Shown: piece after piece, positions 13,515 through 17,360 of the stretch | How the letters are laid out: every line of letters starts with the position of its first letter | How positions within the stretch are numbered: position 1 is the first letter of the stretch | Assembly: GCA_025354965.1 (NCBI GenBank) | Contig: JANXLW010000089.1 | Coordinates: 1 to 17,360, forward strand | Reading direction: 5' to 3' | DNA from: Betaproteobacteria bacterium | GTDB lineage: Bacteria; Pseudomonadota; Gammaproteobacteria; Burkholderiales; Burkholderiaceae_C | Length of the DNA stretch: 17,360 nucleotides | Notes under the pieces: model-generated | The model's input: only the letters and a program-made list of their open reading frames with translations | Told to the model about the DNA's origin: nothing | Databases searched by the model: none | Made by a program: the position numbers and the translations under genes

Positions 13515-13895
13515 ATGGAGCGAGTAAAGGAAAGAAAGCCAAAAGGAGATTTCGCCAAAGGAGCGAATTCTTGGTCTACCGACGTTTCTGATCTTGAGCG
13601 ATATTTTGGCTACAACTGCTCACGAAACGATGGTGAATCTCCGTTTGATATTCCGACAGCTGGTCTGGTGTGTATCGTTTCAAATGTCACGCCGGGAAAT
13701 CGAGACGTGTTGTGTCAAAAAACCCGGCTCGATTGCCGGATTGGTGACTGGTTGATATCGTGCGCCGGGCGCGAAACTCCAACTACTCACGGGCCATTCA
13801 AGACGGCAGACCAGGTCTTTGGATTCGCAAGAGCAAAATTAAAAGCAGTTCGTTTCATAAAACAGCCTGACTCCGTTGTTCGTCAGGTGATGTGA
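13515..13895 (+). CDS. Hypothetical protein, lower-GC ORF
   Basis: 126 residues, not recognised. There is no signal peptide or membrane segment. It opens with a highly basic stretch (ERVKERKPKGDFAKG) and contains several Cys, including LVCIVSNV, DVLCQKTRLDC and LISCAG. I prefer ATG 13515 because AAGGGA (13503-13508) lies 6 bases before it; ATG 13509 touches that site. Its base composition is visibly more AT-rich than the flanking cytochrome and sulfite dehydrogenase genes, which suggests acquisition by transfer. It is convergent with sorB, about 30 bases apart. The ORF could be real or spurious; the good ribosome site and spacing favour real. Confidence 0.55.
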   Translation: MERVKERKPKGDFAKGANSWSTDVSDLERYFGYNCSRNDGESPFDIPTAGLVCIVSNVTPGNRDVLCQKTRLDCRIGDWLISCAGRETPTTHGPFKTADQVFGFARAKLKAVRFIKQPDSVVRQVM

Positions 13896-13928
13896 ATACA
13901 AACGGCCGTGTGGCGTAAGTCGGCAAAG

Positions 13929-14261
13929 CTACTTGGGTTGTTCGTTGCCATAGGTCTTCACCAAGTAGTCGACCATCGGCGGGATGTCGGCATCCTCGAT
14001 CGGTGCCTTGAACACTGTCTTCATGCGTTTGACCATGTTGTCCCAATAGGGCCGGGCTGCCGTCGGTGGCTGGTACAGCATGTACTCGGCAGAGTGGCAA
14101 GCCATGCAATTGCGTAGCGCTGTAGTAAAGCCGGGCAGCGAGCTGGTTTTGAGTTGTACAGCGTCTGGGGGTAACTGGATGCTCTTGGTGCCGGCATCGG
14201 CGGCACCAAATGACAGCAGTGCACCGATGGCGATAGCGGCGGTGATTGAAGTGTGATTCAT
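13929..14261 (-). CDS. sorB: Sulfite dehydrogenase cytochrome subunit
   Basis: 110-residue periplasmic monohaem cytochrome c. A signal peptide (cleavage at ADA-G, about 23) is followed by CMACH at Cys52-His56, then AEYMLYQPPTAARPYWDNMV and a C-terminal IPPMVDYLVKTYG, all recognisable features of SorB. It accepts electrons from the SorA molybdenum centre and passes them to the respiratory chain. AGGAGG precedes ATG 14261 by 6 bases; ATG 14267 would sit on that site. The gene lies 11 bases after the sorA stop, and its ribosome site overlaps that stop, implying translational coupling. A SoxD-type partner is excluded by its small, single-haem size. The call is confident. Confidence 0.9.
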   Translation of the reverse strand: MNHTSITAAIAIGALLSFGAADAGTKSIQLPPDAVQLKTSSLPGFTTALRNCMACHSAEYMLYQPPTAARPYWDNMVKRMKTVFKAPIEDADIPPMVDYLVKTYGNEQPK

Positions 14262-14267
14262 CGTCAT

Positions 14268-14273
14268 CCTCCT
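14268..14273 (-). promoter_or_regulatory. sorB ribosome binding site overlapping the sorA stop
   Basis: AGGAGG on the minus strand, 6 bases before ATG 14261. It shares a base with the sorA TGA (14273-14275). It decides the sorB start and suggests coupled translation of the two subunits. Confidence 0.7.
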
Positions 14274-15511
14274 CAGACTGCCACAACTTTGACGGATTCC
14301 ACGACGTTGCGCATATAGCCGGCAGGCTGCCACAACGCCTCCATCGGCTGACTCTGGCCAGAACGGTTCCAGGCCCGCACACGCAAGTCGTGACTCCCTT
14401 TTTCTGGCGTGAAGCCGAAGGTAAATTCGCGGAACGAGTAGCGACCCATGTCAGCGCCAAGCTTGGCGCCGCGCCAGCTTTGTCCGCCGTCCAGAGAGTA
14501 CGCAACCTCGCGGATACCCTGACCACCATCGAATGCGATGCCCCGCACCACAGCTAGCTGACCGGCGCGCAAGCGCCCGCCATCCTGCACTGAGGTAATG
14601 AACGAGCGCACGTTAAAGCGGCCGATGGGTCGGGTGGCAGCGGGCGTCGTGCCGGGCTCAATGCAGGCGCAGTCGTTGTCGGGCACACGATAGCCGGGTT
14701 TCATCCAGAAGCCGTCAAAGGTCTTGTCAATGACCTCGATCTCCGACAGGTGCTTGACCCAATATGTGCCGTAGTAGCCAGGGACGACCAGCTTGACCGG
14801 AAAGCCGTTGAGAAACGGGATGTCGGTGCCGTTCATCTGGTAGGCGAGCATCACCTCGCCATCCATCGCGTGGCTGACGTCAAGCGCCTTGACGAAGTCG
14901 CCGCCCTCCATGATGGGAGTGTCCAACCCATTGAAGGTGACTTGGCGGGCACTTTCCTTGAGTTGTGCGCGGGCCAGCACATCTTTCAACGGCACGCCCA
15001 GCCAGCGCGCATTGCCCATCGCGCCGTTGGCCAGTTGACCGCCGGTGACGCGCGGATTGAAGAGGCCCCGACCGTTGCCGGAACACTGGTTGACGGCCAG
15101 GAACTCAACCGGGTTGAACTGGCCCCGCAATTCGGCCACCGTGAGTCCGAATGGCTTGCCAACGGCGTTGCCCCCGATCTTGATGACATGCTTATCGCCA
15201 TCGATCGACGTCGGCAGACCGGCGTTGTGATAACGCACGTAAAACGCATCGTTGGGTGTGACGATGCCTTCGTTAAAAATCTCGAAGGGGGTCTCAAGTT
15301 GCGGCGGCCTGGAGGTCAGAACGATCAATGGCCGCTTCTCCGGGTAGGCCAGCAGATTGCGCTTGCCGTTGACGAACGGCTGTTCAACGGTGCTTGACTG
15401 TGCCAGTGCGGGGCGGCCGAACATGCCGAGTCCGGCACTGGCTAGAACACCGGCACCACCGGCAAGGAGTCGGCGGCGCAGCATTGCATGGGGGGTGTCA
15501 TGGGCGGACAT
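14273..15511 (-). CDS. sorA: Periplasmic molybdenum sulfite dehydrogenase, catalytic subunit
   Basis: 412 residues. A Tat-type signal (RRRLLAGGAG with a following hydrophobic stretch, cleavage near ALA-Q, about 37) fits export of a folded, molybdopterin-loaded protein. The Mo-pterin domain (about 70-270) carries AVNQCSGNGRG with Cys143, the expected molybdenum ligand, and VPGYYGTYWVKHLSEI. The C-terminal Mo-co dimerisation domain (about 285-405) contains GIAFDGGQGIREVAYSLDGG and LRVRAWNRSGQ. It oxidises sulfite to sulfate. There is no haem domain; the separate sorB next to it supplies the haem, so SorAB is preferred over SoxC. AGGAAA precedes ATG 15511. It is divergent from a PhnD-rhodanese fusion gene. 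Confidence 0.93.
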   Translation of the reverse strand: MSAHDTPHAMLRRRLLAGGAGVLASAGLGMFGRPALAQSSTVEQPFVNGKRNLLAYPEKRPLIVLTSRPPQLETPFEIFNEGIVTPNDAFYVRYHNAGLPTSIDGDKHVIKIGGNAVGKPFGLTVAELRGQFNPVEFLAVNQCSGNGRGLFNPRVTGGQLANGAMGNARWLGVPLKDVLARAQLKESARQVTFNGLDTPIMEGGDFVKALDVSHAMDGEVMLAYQMNGTDIPFLNGFPVKLVVPGYYGTYWVKHLSEIEVIDKTFDGFWMKPGYRVPDNDCACIEPGTTPAATRPIGRFNVRSFITSVQDGGRLRAGQLAVVRGIAFDGGQGIREVAYSLDGGQSWRGAKLGADMGRYSFREFTFGFTPEKGSHDLRVRAWNRSGQSQPMEALWQPAGYMRNVVESVKVVAV

Positions 15512-15843
15512 GGGTTTTCCTCAGGTCGATGTCGATGATTGCAAAAAACAGAAATCCAGGCGAAACGAAAGATGCAGGCGGAACCAGACAAGTCATCCAC
15601 CCTGACCGCAACATCATTAATGAGTGGTTCTTGTTAAAAAGGAACATTGTGAATTACGCAGCCGAGATTGGTCACCCGACGTTACACGTTGAGACAATTT
15701 AGGATCGGTTTGCACACCGTCGGTTGCCAAGCGGCGCTACGATTTGACTACCAAGAACCGGTGGCGGCCGATTGCCAAAAGGATCTGCCAGCGGCACAAG
15801 TCTGCGCATCGGCCCTTTGCCATGTGACATTGATCGGGATATC
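15512..15843. other. Divergent intergenic region between sorA and the PhnD-rhodanese gene
   Basis: 332 bases with no supportable gene. It must hold promoters for both directions, but I find no convincing -35/-10 pair. A 10-base palindrome TCATTAATGA (15614-15623) is the only symmetric element noted, and it may be chance. Confidence 0.5.
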
Positions 15844-16992
15844 GTGAATAAAAAAACCTTTGCCGCTTTGGCCTTGTTATGTTGCGTGGCAACGTCGGTG
15901 CTGGCCGATCTCACCGCCCTGGTGGCGATCGAGCCAACATCGCGCAAAGACGGCCTTGCGCTGTCGCGCAGCGCGCTGGAAAGCGGCCTGCGCAAGCTGC
16001 TTGGCCAAAACGTTAGCGTCACCATGACGGACGATTTGACAGACGCCATGCGGACCACCCGCAGCGGCGGCTATGACGTGTTCATCGCTCCGGCGCAAGT
16101 GGTGGCTTCGGCCATTGCGCATGGCTACGAACTGATTGGATCGACTGACGCCGAAGAGCCTTATGTGCTGGTGGGAAAGTCAAGCATGAATGCAGTCAGC
16201 GAACTGCGTCGCGGCCGAATCTACTTGCCTCAGCAGGACTCGATTTACACCTATATGGCACGCGGCGTACTCACCGCGCACGGCCTGTCGTTCAAGGACT
16301 TGAGCAAGGTTGACTACGCGCGCTACCCGCAAGCTGGTTTGACTGCAATCAGCTTGCGCATGTCCGAGGCGACGATGGTCCGACTCGATGATTGGGAAAG
16401 CTGGCAACGGGAGAACCCCGGGATCGCCAAGGTGTTGGCCACGTCTGGCACCGTTCCAGGCGGGTTCTCGGTGGCGGTCAAGAAAGAACTTGCACCCGAA
16501 GTACGCAACCAGTTGACCCGATGGTTCGCGACGTCCGCCCGTTCCTGCGGGATGAAGCTGGTGGTGCAGCACGCTGACCTGTTGCACTACAAGACAGTCG
16601 CCGAGCTCGGCACTTTCACGCCGACCAGTCTTCCTGGCGTCACCGTTGTCGGCGCCGAAGATGTGAAACGCCTGTTAGCCCAGGGCGCGATCGTTGTCGA
16701 CACACGCACAGAGAAGGAATACAAGCAGAAGCACATTCCGGGTGCCGTGTTCATTCCTTATCACGAAAAGAGCTTGAAGGACGTGGTCTACGATGTTGCG
16801 GTCGACGACTTCAGTGGTCTGAAGACGCTGGACGGCAAGAATCCAACGGTCTTTCATTGCAACGGGGCCGAATGCTGGAAGAGTTACAAGGCCAGCCGGG
16901 CAGCCGTCGCTGCCGGATTCAGCAAGGTGTATTGGTATCGCGGGGGCATGCCTGACTGGGAAAACACCAGCCAGAAGATCGCCAAGGAGTGA
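15844..16992 (+). CDS. Exported fusion: PhnD-like substrate-binding domain plus rhodanese domain
   Basis: 382 residues. A signal peptide (MNKKTFAALALLCCVATSVLA, cleavage about 21) precedes a periplasmic binding domain of the PhnD/transferrin-like type (about 22-265; YDVFIAPAQVVASAI, LVGKSSMNAVSELRRGRIYLP and GTVPGGFSVAVKKEL fit). A rhodanese domain follows (about 275-378): VVDTRTEKEYKQKHIPGAVFIP and the active loop HCNGAECWKSYKAS, with Cys339 as the probable sulfur-carrying residue and a second Cys344-Trp. The start is GTG 15844 with GGGA five bases upstream. No ABC permease or ATPase is adjacent, so it is probably not a transporter component. Divergence from sorAB suggests a role in periplasmic sulfur chemistry; that is inference. 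Confidence 0.82.
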   Translation: MNKKTFAALALLCCVATSVLADLTALVAIEPTSRKDGLALSRSALESGLRKLLGQNVSVTMTDDLTDAMRTTRSGGYDVFIAPAQVVASAIAHGYELIGSTDAEEPYVLVGKSSMNAVSELRRGRIYLPQQDSIYTYMARGVLTAHGLSFKDLSKVDYARYPQAGLTAISLRMSEATMVRLDDWESWQRENPGIAKVLATSGTVPGGFSVAVKKELAPEVRNQLTRWFATSARSCGMKLVVQHADLLHYKTVAELGTFTPTSLPGVTVVGAEDVKRLLAQGAIVVDTRTEKEYKQKHIPGAVFIPYHEKSLKDVVYDVAVDDFSGLKTLDGKNPTVFHCNGAECWKSYKASRAAVAAGFSKVYWYRGGMPDWENTSQKIAKE

Positions 16993-17360
16993 CCGGCGCA
17001 ACGCCGATCCGCTCCTGGTTTTGCGGCTGATTTGCCTGTCAATGTCGAAGCCGCCGTGTTGTGCACTTTTTTCTTTGTACAAGAAAATTATTCACGACCA
17101 AACTACCCAGTTCCTTGAATTCGAGAGTGATATTTGAAAGCGCAGGAAAAACGTATCAATGCGATGTACAAATGCCGTGTACTTGAGCTTCAGATCAAGC
17201 TGCGCGCAAGCTGACAATTGGTAATGATTCGGTGAAACCGTAGGCCAGTGCAGAAATTGCTGGACACAAACAACTTTTTCCCCTACCGTTGCACTTGTGC
17301 GTGCAACCTCTACTTTCCCCGACATAGCTGACACCGAGGCTGCCGTTGACGCGCCGCCAG
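16993..17360. other. Terminal region without a supportable gene
   Basis: 368 bases. The segment 17050-17170 is AT-rich. A minus-strand frame is open from 17360 to 17092 and could be the C-terminal end of a gene lying beyond the window, but its translation shows no domain and weak codon character. I see no clear terminator after the PhnD-rhodanese gene. Confidence 0.4.

Noticed and set aside
17092..17360. Minus-strand open frame running off the right edge
   Set aside because: No recognisable domain and weak codon character; it could be a gene end, but the window does not show enough to call it.

Overview
The window reads as chromosomal DNA of a betaproteobacterium, most likely Burkholderiales (Comamonadaceae-like). 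The grounds are the gene order ilvE / CHCC zinc-finger protein / waaF, a PhaP-type phasin with PhaR-like operators, periplasmic monohaem cytochromes, and a generally GC-rich coding style. The genus is not resolved. I see no tRNA, rRNA, CRISPR array, integrase or intact insertion sequence.

Region 1 (1-3632) is housekeeping. ilvE, a small zinc-finger gene and waaF run tightly packed on +, and converge on a zinc alcohol dehydrogenase gene on -. Region 2 (3633-5930) holds a secreted/membrane TPR protein, a phasin gene with an exceptionally clear promoter flanked by two near-identical palindromes (likely PhaR operators) and a strong terminator, and a small cationic exported protein with its own terminator. 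Region 3 (5990-9006) has a small two-helix membrane protein broken by a one-base frameshift, formate-tetrahydrofolate ligase (fhs), a short apparent remnant of a GGDEF domain, and a ClpP-like periplasmic protein lacking the expected histidine.

Region 4 (9025-13093) is the most interesting part. A TonB-dependent receptor closely resembling E. coli PqqU (YncD), the outer-membrane PQQ importer, is divergent from a PQQ-type sorbosone/glucose dehydrogenase, which is followed by a periplasmic c-type cytochrome. Together these look like a self-contained unit: import the cofactor, load it into a periplasmic dehydrogenase, pass electrons to cytochrome c. The shared 211-bp intergenic region carries a perfect 16-bp palindrome and a 16-bp inverted repeat around a 21-base loop. 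No PQQ biosynthesis gene is in the window.

Region 5 (13094-17360) begins with a lower-GC stretch carrying an unrecognised ORF and several CAATTG palindromes. It is followed by sorA-sorB (periplasmic molybdenum sulfite dehydrogenase and its cytochrome) on -. Divergent from these is an exported fusion of a PhnD-like substrate-binding domain with a rhodanese domain. Its position beside SorAB suggests a periplasmic sulfur-handling module. The last ~370 bases contain no gene I can support.
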